A stretch of DNA of 64,000 nucleotides from Nannobrachium achirus (GCA_963921795.1 OY997653.1:22580658-22644657), one strand, 5' to 3'; shown: positions 1-11,090, counted from the first letter of the stretch. Translations and numbers: made by a program. Notes: a model not told the origin generated them from the sequence alone.

Positions 1-2
1 AA

Positions 3-8
<6 letters not shown>

Positions 9-45
<37 letters not shown>

Positions 46-74
46 CCTCTCCCTCTCTCTCTCTCTCTCTCTCT
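9..74. repeat. (CT)n microsatellite
   Basis: A CT dinucleotide tract broken by a few CCC interruptions starts the window. Simple repeat, no coding value. Confidence 0.95.
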
Positions 75-180
75 GCCTCAAGGCGTCAGGTTTCTTGTAA
101 AAAACACCACGGCAAAAAGTGCTGGCTCCCATTTTAACAGGTGGACTGAATGAACGCACTGTTCACAGCCTTAATGAAAC

Positions 181-381
181 TGTGTGTGTGCGCGCGCGTG
201 CGTGTGTGTGTGTGTGTGTGTGCACAATTCTAGATTCAAGGCATTACTGAGGCTACTAAGGTGTATGCTTCCGTGCGCGTGCGTGTGTGTCACACACAGT
301 TCATCTCGTCATTGAGGGTACCCTTGTAATGAAGGAGTGTGTGAATGGAACTCAGGTTTCCAGGAACTTGTCCTTACATTG

Positions 382-448
<67 letters not shown>
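181..448. repeat. Two (TG)n tracts with unique spacer
   Basis: TG tracts lie at about 181-222 (with a CGCGCG core) and about 389-448. Unique sequence with a short GTGCGCGTGC stretch lies between them. The open frame through this region is only the repeat read as Cys-Val. Confidence 0.9.
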
Positions 449-450
<2 letters not shown>

Positions 451-602
451 CATGCGAGCGTGCGTGTGTATGCGGGCGCACGCAACAACTATTGATTATT
501 TCTTAGTCATTCATCAAATAACCAAGAAGCTATTTTTTATCCATCAGGGCGAACATTTCAACCATCCGAGGCCGACACATGTTCGCAGTTGCCTTACATT
601 AA

Positions 603-1049
603 CACTTATGTTGCAATGATTTTTTCTCTTCAATGTCTCGCGTTGCCATGGTTACCATAGACTTCCATGTAATTGTGCAATTGTGTAAAAAGTGCACGCC
701 CATGCCTAGATGATGCACCACGTGTGTAGATGCTGTTCACAGCTTTCAAACAAAAAAATCCGCTTGGAAATCCGTTCAGGCATTCATGATTTATGGGCCA
801 TTATGTTTTCTTCAGATGTAAACAAACATGGCTGCCATGTTTGAAAGAATGGGTTGGTATGGGGGTTAAACATACAATTTCGCGATCGCGATCATGCCTA
901 ATACATTTGTGGAGGTCCAAAACATTTTTTTGAAAAAAAAAGATTTTTTTTTTTTTTTTTCAAAAACAGCCCAAACTCGGGAAACTCGGGGTTGGCAAAG
1001 CGTTGGTATCAATACAAACTCGGGAAACTCGGGGTTGGCACCAGATGTG
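603..1049. mobile_element. TTAA-flanked DNA element, family H copy 1
   Basis: The element is bounded by TTAA at 599-602 and 1050-1053. The right end, read inward, starts CACATCTGGTGCCAACC; the left end is CACTTATGTTGC. The interior shares long stretches with 1949-2358 and 6779-7227, including ATGGCTGCCATGTTTGA, GGGGGTTAAACATGCAATTT, a CGCGATCGCGATCATG palindrome and a poly-T run. Near the right end a short GC-rich unit containing CTCGGGAAACTCGGGG occurs twice. TTAA flanks suggest a piggyBac-type non-autonomous element, but no transposase is visible, so the superfamily is inferred. Confidence 0.7.
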
Positions 1050-1058
1050 TTAATAAAG

Positions 1059-1113
1059 TATGTGTGTAAAAGTAGAGTGTCTGGAACCCAGAGACTCTAC
1101 TTTTACACACATA
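1059..1113. repeat. Perfect 20-bp-arm hairpin
   Basis: Arms 1059-1078 and 1094-1113 are exact reverse complements over 20 bp with a 15-nt loop. A second, smaller hairpin (AAACAGAC/GTCTGTTT, about 1115-1144) follows directly. It sits between repeat families H and G and may be the terminal structure of one of them. Confidence 0.85.
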
Positions 1114-1157
1114 AAACAGACTTTGGACTCTGGATGGTCTGTTTTACCTCAAAATCT

Positions 1158-1605
<448 letters not shown>

Positions 1606-1948
1606 AAAGAAAGAAGCTGCAATGCATCCGTTTTAAAGAGGGAGTCATTGTACCAGACAGTGCCCTTTATTATGTATCCTTTATCAATTTCACTTCAGTT
1701 AAATAACTTAGTAAAACGGACCTGAGTTACACTGTACTTGGTGCAATCTCCTTCAGCCTACAGTACACCAAGTCTCTTCAACAAAAATAAGCAGATCTAC
1801 AAGCTTAGATGGGTTATTTCCCCCAGAATAAGAATGCTGGTGTGGTTAAACGCCAAGTATGAAAGTTATTTTCGATCCGCCCTAACTTCTTCAGTGCCAT
1901 ATTTAAAGTGGGACCTCTTATATTGCCGGTTCGCCAACAAAGGGTTAA

Positions 1949-2358
1949 AAAAATAGTGTGCACGCTGGTGCACACATTCGTGCACAGATCCTGCACTATG
2001 CATGTGCATGCTTTTCACAGCTTTCAAACAAAAAAATCCGCTTGGAAATCTGTTCAGGCATTCAGGAGAAGGCAGCCTTTATGTTTTCTTCAAATGTAAA
2101 CAAACATGGCTGCCATGTTTGAAAGATGGGGTTGGTATGGGGGTTAAACATGCAATTTCGCGATCGTGATCATGGCTAGTACACTGTTGGAGGACCAATT
2201 TTTTTTTTTTTTTTTCAAAAAGAAATCTTTCAATTTTTTTTATTATTTTTTTTTATTATTTTTTTTTAAAAGACGTCCAGAAGACGTCTGGCAGGGAGGT
2301 CCATAGTTAAAAAGACGTTTTTATTATAGAAAACGTCTTTTTTGGCAGGGTATGAGCT
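1949..2358. mobile_element. TTAA-type element, family H copy 2
   Basis: Shares the family H interior (CACAGCTTTCAAAC, ATGGCTGCCATGTTTGA, GGGGGTTAAACATGCAATTT) and a long T-rich segment. Two internal AGACGTC-containing repeats replace the CTCGGG units of copy 1. A TTAA is present at 1945-1948. The right end near GGCAGGGTATGAG lacks a clean TTAA, so it is decayed. A half copy of the shared hairpin module lies upstream at about 1780-1820. Confidence 0.55.
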
Positions 2359-2639
2359 AATGGAAACAGATATTCTCTCAAAGTTGTCCTCATGACATAA
2401 ACTGTATCTTAGGAATAAACTAAGATTTACATATTTGACATAAACTTGAGGCACTGTAAAGTACAGATGTAATTTCAGGGTGCCGTGGATGAAAAAGGTT
2501 ATTTACATGGGTGCCCTGCGCCAAAGATGTTTGCGAAGAACTGCCTTAACGTACTGCTAAGTAGAAATATTAGGCTTTCAAATCATCAAAACCCCCTGAT
2601 TTGATAAGATAATGATAAGATATGATAGTTACCTACTCC

Positions 2640-2836
2640 TCCCGCGGGGGAAATTCGGGTATCGCAGCCCAACCCAGCTGCTTTTTTTTTCAGCTTAACC
2701 CAGCTGAACCCTATGAGGCAGCCCACAAGGAGCGCAAGGGGGGGAGCAGTGATAGCTGGAGCGGGGGATCGTACCTGCGACCTCTGGGGTCTCTGGAGTC
2801 CTAGGTATGGACACTAACCACTCAGCCATCACTGCT
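2640..2836 (-). mobile_element. tRNA-derived SINE, tRNA-Ser-like head, copy 1
   Basis: On the minus strand the sequence starts AGCAGTGATGGCTGAGTGG, has a B-box-like GGTACGATCC, and closes a tRNA-length head with TCACTGCT, which pairs with the start as an acceptor stem. The head is about 90 nt, which implies a long variable arm as in tRNA-Ser or Leu. A body with CAGCTGGGTTAAGCTGAAAA and a GAATTTCCC tail follows. A second copy at 5648-5837 shares head, body and tail. The degraded B box and repeated copies argue against a working tRNA gene. Confidence 0.8.
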
Positions 2837-3198
2837 CATTTGAGCAGACAATAGTGTAATGTTACACTTAAGACATAAATAATAATGTGCTGCATTATTC
2901 TACTGTCATATCCATCACTGCTCTCGCCTAATTTGCTCATCCTCCCTTTCTCTCTCCATCTCTCTCCCTTGTTGACTTTGTCTCATTCATTACAGTCGTG
3001 CCTGTTTATCCCGGATTCTCGGTACGGGAGTCTAATTGCAGAGAACAACAACCACCCACTAATAACGCTCGGTCAACTTCCAATGTGTCGAGTGCAGTGG
3101 TGGAAAAAAGCGTTATGTGCAGGATGTTGAGGAATATGTCAAGAGAATTCAAACGTTCCTGTAATTCGTGAAAGTGTGACGTTTAATGACTTTGTGTC

Positions 3199-3392
3199 AA
3201 TTGTGTTTGTATCACCAGTTAGGCCAATCAAAGACGACAATTTGTGCTGGGTTCTGCATTTGTCCCTAACCACACCACACCGTTTCATGAATCCAAATTG
3301 TGTTTGTATCACCAGTTAGGCTAATCAAAGACGACAATTTGTGCTGGGTTCTGCATTTGCCCCTAACCACACCACACCGCTCCGTTTCATGA
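3199..3392. repeat. 97-bp tandem duplication
   Basis: A unit starting AATTGTGTTTGTATCACC at 3199 is repeated at 3296 with a few differences (for example GGCCAATC versus GGCTAATC). Two copies, no coding frame. The second copy has a short CCGCT insertion near its end. Confidence 0.9.
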
Positions 3393-3539
3393 ATCCATCC
3401 ATACCTTTAGTTCTCTGTAATCAGCAAAGTGTGGGTGCTTATACCTGCCTCTCGCCATGTACACTACAGTGAGACTCCTGACATTGCTTATTGTGCGCTC
3501 GCACTCCCAATGTCTCAAGCTTGCATGTGAATATTAAAC

Positions 3540-4273
3540 AGATGTAAAAGTATAAATACTGCAATGTAGAAATATTCTGTTTTCGGCCTCAAAATGTACC
3601 AAAAGTAAAAGGTACTCATTGTGCAGGATGTCCCATTTCACAAGTTTCCAAATGTATAAAATCTTTTGAAAATAGTCAATCTACATAGTCGACGCATTGT
3701 GCTTGTAGATCAACTATGTTCAAATGGCTGAAATGTATATAGGGTTGAAGTGGCTAATGTACGTCAAAGTACTACAAGTACTACAAGTAATTGTAGTGGA
3801 GTAAAAGTACAATGTTTGCCTCTGAGGTGCAGTGGAGTAGAAGTAAAAGTACAAGTACAGAAAATTGGAAATACTCCAGTAAAGTAAAAGTAACTCAAAA
3901 TTGTACTTAAAGGAGTAATTCACCCCCAAAATGATTTTTTTTCTATTGATTACTCATGCCATGGAGAGTAGAGTTCAATAATATTTTTAGTTTTTTGTCG
4001 CATTCCTAAGACAAAAATGTGATAACAATAAATTTACCCCCATTCGTTCCGGATGGGGACCCGTTTTGAAACGGCTCCCCATCCGGAATCAATAAGGGGT
4101 AAATTTACGCGAATACAATTTTTGTCTTAGGAATGTGACAAAAACCGAAGAATATTATTGAACTCTACTCTCCATGGCATGAGTTATCAATAGAAAAAAA
4201 GTCATTTTGGGGGTGAACTACTCCTTTAAGTACAGTACTTGAGTACATATGCTTTAGTTACTTTCCGCCACTG
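3540..4273. mobile_element. Non-autonomous hAT-like element, family C copy 1 (interrupted)
   Basis: Rich in TACTTNAGTA and AAAGTA motifs and ending TTACTTTCCGCCACTG, the terminal sequence of family C (compare 31818-32253). It carries a decayed shared hairpin at about 3668-3725 and is split by the TTAA MITE at 3911-4225. The left end is unclear; a CAGTGGTGGAAAA motif lies at about 3098, possibly its displaced start. Confidence 0.7.
3911..4225. mobile_element. Palindromic TTAA MITE nested in family C copy 1
   Basis: Flanked by TTAA at 3907-3910 and 4226-4229. Both ends read inward AGGAGTA(A/G)TTCACCCCCA, and the two halves are near-perfect inverted repeats around a GGATGGGGACCCG centre. Removing it restores the family C sequence GTACTTAAGTACAG, so the TTAA duplication is verified by the host element. 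Non-autonomous, probably piggyBac-type. Confidence 0.9.
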
Positions 4274-4381
4274 GTGGAGTGTTACACAAGACAATCAGCG
4301 AGACATTTAGCTAAACAGCCATTTGTCTGGTGGCTTGTGGTAAAAAAATAAAACTCCCTACCCTGCGGTCCATCAAATTAA

Positions 4382-4840
4382 CCCTTCAAGGCCGGTGAAC
4401 GTGTCTTTGTCGCTTTAGATTTTAACCACTTTAACCGTCATTGTATACTTTAGCTATTGAAAAATAGCAGATCCGCGCTGCGAGCTCGTAGATCTGCTAT
4501 TTTTGAAAAACTTTGAATATTTTTGACCCCGATTCTTTAGATGTCTTCTAAGTCCTTCTTCTAAATCAGTGGTTATCAAACCTTTTGATGTCAAAGAACC
4601 CCACAATTACATGTATTTGGCCGCAGAGTACGCAGACCCCCCCATCTCAAAATATGTTGTTCCAGGGACGCCCCAGAAGCAGAGATTTGAGTTACGGAAG
4701 TTTGCTTTGAAAAATATGCATTCAAAGATTTGCAAAAATGTTCACGTTTGTTTTTCAAAAACAGCAGGGCCGCGCTGTGAGCTTGTATATCTGCTATTTT
4801 TCAATAGCTGAAGTATGAAAAAATTCCCGGGCTTAAGGGT
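4382..4840. mobile_element. TTAA-flanked element, family B copy 1, with two hairpin modules
   Basis: TTAA lies at 4378-4381 and 4841-4844, with ends CCCTTCAAGGCCGG and, on the right read inward, ACCCTTAAGCCCGGG. The interior holds ATGTATTTGGCC, CCCCCATCTCAAAATAT and CCAGGGACGCCCC, shared with copies at 27905, 33458 and 41196. Shared hairpin modules lie at about 4455-4510 and 4750-4810. Confidence 0.75.
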
Positions 4841-4844
4841 TTAA

Positions 4845-5086
4845 TTTCCAGCGGTGTATGGGTGAGAGAAAAAAAAAGATAGAGTTCCCGTCGGGGGATT
4901 CTCCCTGGCAGCGCCTACGTTGTTGACTGCGGAAAAATAATTAACAAGTCCATTATGTGCGGTGAAAATGTGACACCCTCGACCGGGGAGGAGAGGCAGA
5001 GAGGAACTATGAGTCCCACTGTGGTTTCGGTTTCTCTCACTGGCTCTGCCCACAGAGACTTACTTAACAGGGGGACGTGATGCACG
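4845..5086. other. No feature seen
   Basis: Apparently unique sequence between family B copy 1 and the CACG tract. Short open frames lack recognisable domains or splice context. I see no gene here. Confidence 0.5.
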
Positions 5087-5117
5087 CTCACACACGCACG
5101 CACGCACGCACGACACA

Positions 5118-5168
<51 letters not shown>

Positions 5169-5206
5169 GCACACGCACACGCACACGCACACGCACACGC
5201 ACACGC

Positions 5207-5240
<34 letters not shown>
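5087..5240. repeat. Compound (CACG)n-(ACGCAC)n-(AC)n microsatellite
   Basis: A CACG tract passes into ACACGC repeats and then pure AC. The gradation suggests an AC tract that gained and spread CpG variants. Confidence 0.95.
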
Positions 5241-5244
<4 letters not shown>

Positions 5245-5370
5245 CCTAAAGCTCTCGCAAGCTTACGCCTATCAAATATTACACACATGCACAAGTGTAC
5301 ACACACAGTACTTCAAAGGGTCGGATGTTGTGTTGACTGCTGGGAACCGATTATTGCATGCAGGCTACTG

Positions 5371-5411
5371 AGGAGAAGAGAGGAGAGGAGAGGAGAGGAG
5401 AGGAGAGGAGA
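5371..5411. repeat. (GAGAG)n pentamer tract
   Basis: Repeats of GAGGAGAG-type units. Simple repeat. Confidence 0.9.
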
Positions 5412-5626
5412 GTGTGACAGTAATGATACTCTCTGCAGCTCCTGTAAAAAACCTGCCTCGAGGGGACAGCTCTGTGCGTGTGCTTGTGTGTGTGCGTGTG
5501 CGTACGTGCGTCTTCACATATTTCCATCTGTGTCCAGGGAGTCGTCTAATTGACTCTGGTCAATCTATAAAAAGGAGTAAAACATGGCCGTGACGGGATC
5601 CCCACTGGCTCATTCACTTCTCCTTA

Positions 5627-5837
5627 TAGAAGAAGAAGAAGAAGAAGAATTTCCCTACGTCATCCCACAAGGGAAATTCAGTTTTCAGCTTAACCCAGCT
5701 GACCCCCAGTACTTCGCACAAGGCGCGCGGGGGGGGGGGGAGGGGAGCAGTGATAGCTGGAGTGGGGAATCGTACCTGCGACCTCTGGGACCTCCGGAGT
5801 CCTAGGTATGGACACTAACCACTCAGCTATCACTGCT
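5627..5837 (-). mobile_element. tRNA-derived SINE, tRNA-Ser-like head, copy 2, with (TTC)n tail
   Basis: On the minus strand: AGCAGTGATAGCTGAGTGG head, GGTACGATTCCCC B box, TCACTGCT acceptor partner, the same CAGCTGGGTTAAGCTGAAAA body, GAATTTCCCTTGTGGGATGA, and then a (TTC)n run at 5627-5649. The simple-repeat tail is typical of SINE 3' ends and is missing from copy 1. Confidence 0.82.
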
Positions 5838-6015
5838 GTAAGTGTGTGAGTATAGCTGCTGTAAGTATAGCTCACCATGATTGTACCAAAGGCTCATTTA
5901 CAATTTGCAATTTGCAATATAATTTAAGCATGTAGCAGAGCGACTTAACAACTAGAAATACTGTTCCTTCGAAACAGTGTGGGCTCGCTTCCAACCCAAC
6001 AAATAGGATACTCTA

Positions 6016-6727
6016 AGGTACTGTAAGGTACAGTACCTTACAGTATTGTACTGTACCTTACTATACTGTGCTGCACCTTACTGTACTGTATTGTACTGTA
6101 CTGTACTGTACTTTACTTTACTGTACTCTACTGTACCTTACTGTACTGTACTGTACCTTACTGTACTATACTATACTATACTGTACCGTACTGTACCTTA
6201 CTGTACTGTACTGTACTCTACTGTACCTTACTATACTGTACTTTACTGTACTCTACTGTACTTTACTGTACTCTACTGTACTTTACTGTACTCTACTGTA
6301 CTGTACCTTACTGTACTTTACTGTACTCTACTGTACCTTACTGTACTGTACCTTACTGTACTGTACTTTACTGTACTCTACTGTACCTTACTGTACTGTA
6401 CTGTACCTTACTGTACTATACTATACTGTACTATACTGTACCGTACTGTACCTTACTGTACTGTACTCTACTGTACCTTACAATACTGTACTTTACTGTA
6501 CTCTACTGTACTTTACTGTACTCTACTGTACTTTACTGTACTCTACTGTACCTTACTGTACTTTACTGTACTCTACTGTACCTTACTCTATTGTTTTGTA
6601 CTTTACTGTACTGTACTCTACTATACCTTACTGTACTGTACCTTTCTGTACCTTACTGTACTTTACTGTACTCTACTGAACCTTACTGTACTTTTACTGT
6701 ACTCTACTGAACCTTACTGTACTGTAC
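6016..6727. repeat. Pentanucleotide satellite (CTGTA/CTTTA/CTCTA) with higher-order repeats
   Basis: About 140 units of a CTNTA-type pentamer (CTGTA, CTTTA, CTCTA, CCTTA, CTATA). The order of variants is itself repeated: 6121-6300 recurs at 6371-6550, an offset of 250 bp, including the rare CTATACTATA and CCGTA units. A 5-bp unit gives a 15-bp coding period, and two frames stay open because units in phase are stop-free. The predicted Tyr/Thr/Leu-rich peptides are not evidence of a gene. Confidence 0.95.
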
Positions 6728-6778
6728 ATATTCTATGTGTTCTAGAGGTGTATATTGAGTGCATATACTGTAGGTTAA

Positions 6779-7227
6779 CACATTCCCCGCCATTTTAACA
6801 TACCTTCGTACTCTACGGTGCCTCTGGTCTCCATAGACTTCCATGTAATTCATAGTGCACGGATCATGCAGACCCATGCCTAGATAATGCACCACGTGTG
6901 TCCACATTGCTCACAGCTTTCAAACAAAAAAATCCGAATGGAAATCCGTTCAGGCATTCATGAGATAGAAGCCATTATGTTTTCCTAAAATGTAAACAAA
7001 GATGGCTGCCATGTTTGATAGATGGGGTTGCTATGGGGGTTAAACATGCAATTTCGCGATTTCTATCATGCCTACTACATTTTTTGGGGTCAGAAATGTT
7101 TTTTGAAAAAAATATATATATATATATTTTTTTTTTTTCAAAATGGCGGAAATTTTCGGGACTATCGGGCCTGGCAGGGAAAGACATTGAAATAATCTCG
7201 GGACTATCGGGCCTGGCATGCAATGAG
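6779..7227. mobile_element. TTAA-flanked DNA element, family H copy 3 (most intact)
   Basis: TTAA lies at 6775-6778 and 7228-7231. Inward ends are CACATTCCCCGCCA and CTCATTGCATGCCAGG. Near the right end the unit CGGGACTATCGGGCCTGGCA occurs twice, matching the doubled CTCGGG unit of copy 1. A (TA)n/poly-T core lies at about 7110-7140. No coding capacity. Confidence 0.75.
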
Positions 7228-7557
7228 TTAACAATGCCAGATCACATCTGTCCTCCACTATGTCTATAACCAAGGCGTTCTTTATGTGGCCACTCCAGAC
7301 TGAGGAGTGGAGCATGACTTTTATTGTGTTTGTGGATCTGATTTGAAAATGCATTGGTTGTGATATCTCCCTGACAACCAACAACAACCACTAATACGGC
7401 TGAGTGTCCCTGCGGGTTCTAGGATATATACTGTAAATCCCAATGCCCGGGATCCTAAAACCTTATTCTTTTTAACTAAAATTAAATTTCTAAAACACTA
7501 CAAAACATGTCTCAAAAACAAATACAAGCAAACGTCTCCACAGTAACACAGTAACAG

Positions 7558-7559
<2 letters not shown>

Positions 7560-7644
<85 letters not shown>
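7560..7644. repeat. (TG)42 microsatellite
   Basis: Pure TG tract followed by GCGC/GTGC variants to about 7675. Confidence 0.97.
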
Positions 7645-7648
<4 letters not shown>

Positions 7649-7684
7649 TGCGTGCGTGCATGCGTGTGTGTGCGTGCACATTGT

Positions 7685-7908
7685 AGATCAACTTCATAGC
7701 AGTATTAAGTGGTCCATCTATGTTTTTTTATTAATAATAAAATCTGCAAAGTAACAAGTAACTGAAGCTGTCAAATGCTGTATTTATAGTAGAGTATATG
7801 TAACAAAAATGGAAAGTAGAGTAAAAGTACCTCAAAATTGTACTGTAGTGTAGGTACAAGTACTTGTATATACTTGAGTAAATGTACTTGGTTACTTTGC
7901 AGCACCAC
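7685..7908. mobile_element. Family C fragment, copy 2
   Basis: Contains GTAAAAGTACCTCAAAATTGTACTG, TACTTGAGTAAATGTACTTGGTTACTTT and a decayed terminus GCACCACAG. The left side is truncated at the TG tract, where a degenerate TTGTAGATCAACTTC module remnant remains. Confidence 0.65.
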
Positions 7909-8496
7909 AGAACAGCCAATGACAGACAGGCCTTTAATCACAGCTGTTTCAATCAGTAGAGTGGAGAGGGACATTTAGAGATATTTGTAGTTTTAACTCA
8001 GAATATATACATCACACAGCTTAGATATTTGGATCAAATCAGAGAGCAGACCTGTGTGAACGCAATGATATAAATAGCATATCTGAAGTGTGAACACTGC
8101 AGCCACAGCGCCTTAACATGAACATGGGTCTATTATCCTTCTCTCCACTCTGTCCCCACTCACTAAACCCATTGGAAATGCATTGGGTGCTTAAAGTTAA
8201 ACATTTTTTTTTTTTTTTAATTATTCTACAAAACATTTCAAAACGAAAAATACAAGCACACGTGTCCTCACTCCTCAGTAAGCTGAACGCATAAAAATTT
8301 GAATGGTGTTGAAAGGTGTAAGCGTGTAGGAGATGAATCGCGCCAAAGTTTTGAGGAGATACACATATAGCTATAAATAAATAAACAAATAAATAATGAA
8401 GATAACATACGTGTAATAAATTAGTATATCAACATCAATACATCATATTGAAAGAAATAGTAGGCTAATCTAAAAGTCTGAGAACCATTGAGCTAG
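7909..8496. other. No gene seen
   Basis: AT-rich sequence with short poly-T and AAATAAAT runs. No domain, splice-framed exon or repeat family was recognised. Confidence 0.5.
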
Positions 8497-8631
8497 TGGT
8501 TTCCTGTGGAAATAAGCTTAGTCTTTTCATGGATCTCCTTTTAGTAGACCTTGTACCAGTGAACTGTACCGTCATGAAACCTGTACCTTTTCCTATGCAA
8601 ACTTCTAATAAAGTCTTCAATCAATCAATGG
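8497..8631 (+). mobile_element. LINE 3' end fragment with (ATCA)n tail, copy 1
   Basis: The sequence from GGTTTCCTGTGGAAATAAGC through CTTTTAGTAGACCTTG to ACTTCTAATAAAGTCTTCAA plus short ATCA repeats is shared with 57060-57268 and, more diverged, 55790-56044. Constant 3' ends, variable 5' ends and short simple-repeat tails are typical of 5'-truncated non-LTR retrotransposons. No coding part is retained. Confidence 0.65.
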
Positions 8632-8683
8632 AAACTGGTGCGCTAGCTATTGTTTCTGTTCTTTCGTAGTACATGCAGTAGAC

Positions 8684-10054
8684 CAGCGCTACTCAACCCG
8701 CGGCCCGCGGGCCGCATGCGGCCCTTTCCGCATGTCTGTGCGGCCCGTCATGATCATGCCAATAAAAATATGATTTTTCTAAGCCTGTCAAAGTTAACGC
8801 GCAACGCAAAATGCGGTGATGTTTGAGCCTCGGTGGACTCCGTAGTCAGGAAGCGAATGCAGTCGAGTCAATGCATTATGCACAGAGCACAGACAGCTGT
8901 GCGGAGATGCAGGTGGCTACACTAGATCTAATGTACAACGAGACGGTCAGACAGACAAATCTGCAGAGATTTTGCAGCAGGCTGCAGACAACCACAGTCG
9001 GGCTCACTGGAGTGGAGACGCATGACGGTCGTGCGATATGAACGCTCGCGACCCGGACCGTCATGTTTTAGGCTAGTGAAGACGTACTTGTCTCTGCCTC
9101 CGTGACTCCGCCAGTCAGCACCGACAGACAGTGCACACATTCCAACAGATCGTAGCAGCCAGGGAACTATGCTTGTACCCCAAATGGGGAAGTTTTCTCA
9201 TGCCAATAACGCTCCTTTTCATTAATAGGACGGATTTAAAATAAATGGACGTTTATACTTATTATTCAATCACTCAAACGCCAGCATCCCTATTCTTGGG
9301 GGACATTCACCAAAAATAGCCGATCTACAAGCTCACCACAGGATGCATTTTGAGCTTGTAGATCGGCTATTTTTGGTTAAGAGTTGTTGTTGTATGGAGA
9401 AATAACTCAAGTACAGTTCAACTCAGCCAGTAGTTTGTAAAACAGTTTAATGCTTTGAGCTTAAACACAACTAACTGCTCATTGAAGGAGAACTCAAAGC
9501 ATCAAACTGTTTTACAAGCACAGAAGCCCACAACTGGCTGAGTTGAACAGTACTTGAGTTATTTTTATTTTTAACAACTCTTAACCAAAAATAGCCGATC
9601 TACAAGCTCACAATGCATCTTGTGGTGAGCTTGTAGATCGGCTATTTTTGGTCAATGTCCCCCAAGAATAGGGATGCTGGGGTTTGAGTGATTGAATATA
9701 AACGTCTATTTATTTTAAATCCATCCTATTAATGAAAAGGAGCGTTATTGGCATGAGAAAACAAACCTTTACATTGCCAAAGTTTGTGAATAAAGCCTAA
9801 TTTGATAACATTTGATCATTTCTTCATTCCATCCATGACAATCTTTTGGTTCAATGAGGTTTGGCCTGGCTTATATAGATGGAAATGTGGCTGTTTGTTT
9901 TCTGGGTGTTTCCTTAATTATTAGACTTGCCATAAGTGTGTTACAAAATCATTGTAAATGTCCAAAATGGGACCGTCATTTTTAGCTTGCGGCCCTTTGG
10001 ACTTTTGGTATTTTGCTGAGTGGCCCCTGAGCCATCTTAAGTTGAGTAGCCCTG
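8684..10054. mobile_element. 1.37-kb hAT-like element with perfect 8-bp TSD
   Basis: Terminal inverted repeats CAGCGCTACTCAAC and GTTGAGTAGCCCTG are flanked by the direct repeat CAGTAGAC at 8676-8683 and 10055-10062. Subterminal sequence is GC-rich (CGGCCCGCGGGCC; TTGCGGCCCTTTGG), as in zinc-finger-type hAT families. No transposase domain was found; 8820-9180 may hold decayed coding sequence, but I cannot align it to a family. It contains the 571-bp foldback at 9192-9762. Confidence 0.9.
9192..9762. repeat. 571-bp foldback element with two nested hairpin modules
   Basis: The outer arms start GTTTTCTCATGCC at 9192 and end GGCATGAGAAAAC at 9762. Pairing continues through AATAACGCTCCTTTTCATTA, CAGCATCCCTATTCTTGGGG and CTCAAGTACAGTTCAACTCA to a centre near 9475. 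Each arm carries a complete shared hairpin, at about 9310-9375 and 9590-9652. One arm has a small insertion near the centre. It lies wholly inside the hAT-like element. Confidence 0.93.
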
Positions 10055-10253
10055 CAGTAGACAGTAAACCCTGAGGGATCTTGACTGACAGGGCAGGGAT
10101 TTGCATGCCAGCTTGTCTTGTCTGCTAACAGAATCTGGTGTGTCTCGGGAAGGAAGAAAAAAAGAAAAGAAATGTCAGCGTTATGCATGCTTACTCACGA
10201 ACGATGAGTAGGCATGATTCTTTAATGAATAGATTTCCCACCATCTCTCTCTC

Positions 10254-10292
10254 TCACACACACACACACACGCACGCACGCACGCACGCACA
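10254..10292. repeat. (CA)n-(CGCA)n microsatellite
   Basis: CA tract followed by CGCA units, preceded by a CT run. Confidence 0.9.
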
Positions 10293-10851
10293 CAGATTAT
10301 TCTACTTTTAAGCCACTCTGGATGAGAGCGTTCGTTTGATGTCTAAGATGTGATGGCAGCCAGACAGATGGCTAGACTAGGCACCAGTGACTTTGTGAAA
10401 TGTGCAACAAAAATTCTGGAGATGCTCCATGGCTCAGTTTAGACACCCATTCAGTTTAGACACCCATTCAGTGACATCCAGGTCTAAAATGATGCGTATT
10501 ATTATTATGGGGTCTGAAGGCTTTAAACATGGGGGGGAGTATGTATTCTGAAGAAAAATACATGAAAAGACAGACTTTTCGGGACATCAAATTTCCATAA
10601 TGATTGTTTTTTGAATGGTTTGTAGGTCTGTTATTTTTGCTTTTTTTTACCACTCAATAGACTGTTTGGTTGACTGGGGTCCCCGAGGGGTCCGTATTTG
10701 GTATCTTTTAGTTAAGATGGGCCTTCCTTAAAATGAAAAAAGGCTAAGCTAAGAGCTTCCGGTATTGTTTGCATAGCAAACGTAACGTTGGCATACAGTA
10801 ACAGCTCTGACAGTGTGATAAACCGGTTCTGGAAACTGCTCCAGGGGTTGA
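10293..10851. other. No gene seen
   Basis: Mostly unique sequence. A 22-bp direct duplication containing CAGTTTAGACACCCATT lies at about 10435-10470. No coding exon recognised. Confidence 0.5.
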
Positions 10852-10945
10852 CACTATGGTCTCAGAGGCACTTGCCTGTTGGGCAAGTACAAGTTATGTT
10901 CTACTTGCCCAAAGGTCATGCCCACTTGCCCTAACAAAAAAAAAA
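10852..10945. mobile_element. hAT-like element end, family L fragment
   Basis: Starts CAGGGGTTGACACTATGG and continues with CACTTGCC(T/C)GT, TTCTACTTGCCCAAAGG, as in the complete copy at 17914-18331. It is cut off at a poly-A run near 10937, so only one end remains. Confidence 0.7.
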
Positions 10946-11000
10946 AAAAAAAAAATCATAGGTAAAATCTGAATCACTGTTCAATTTACAACTTGTTTTT

Positions 11001-11090
11001 CAAAGAGACAGTTTAGATGGACAGAGGGTTCAAAGAAACAGTTTAGATGGACAGAGGGCTCAAAGAGACCGTTTAGATGGACAGAGGGCT
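11001..11090. repeat. 30-bp minisatellite, three units
   Basis: Units start CAAAGAGACAGTTTAGATGG at 11001, 11031 and 11061 with one or two differences each. Confidence 0.93.

Noticed and set aside
6046-6798. 250-codon open frame rich in Tyr, Thr and Leu
   Set aside because: It is the pentanucleotide satellite read in frame; two frames are open because of the 15-bp period. No start context, domain or splice signal.
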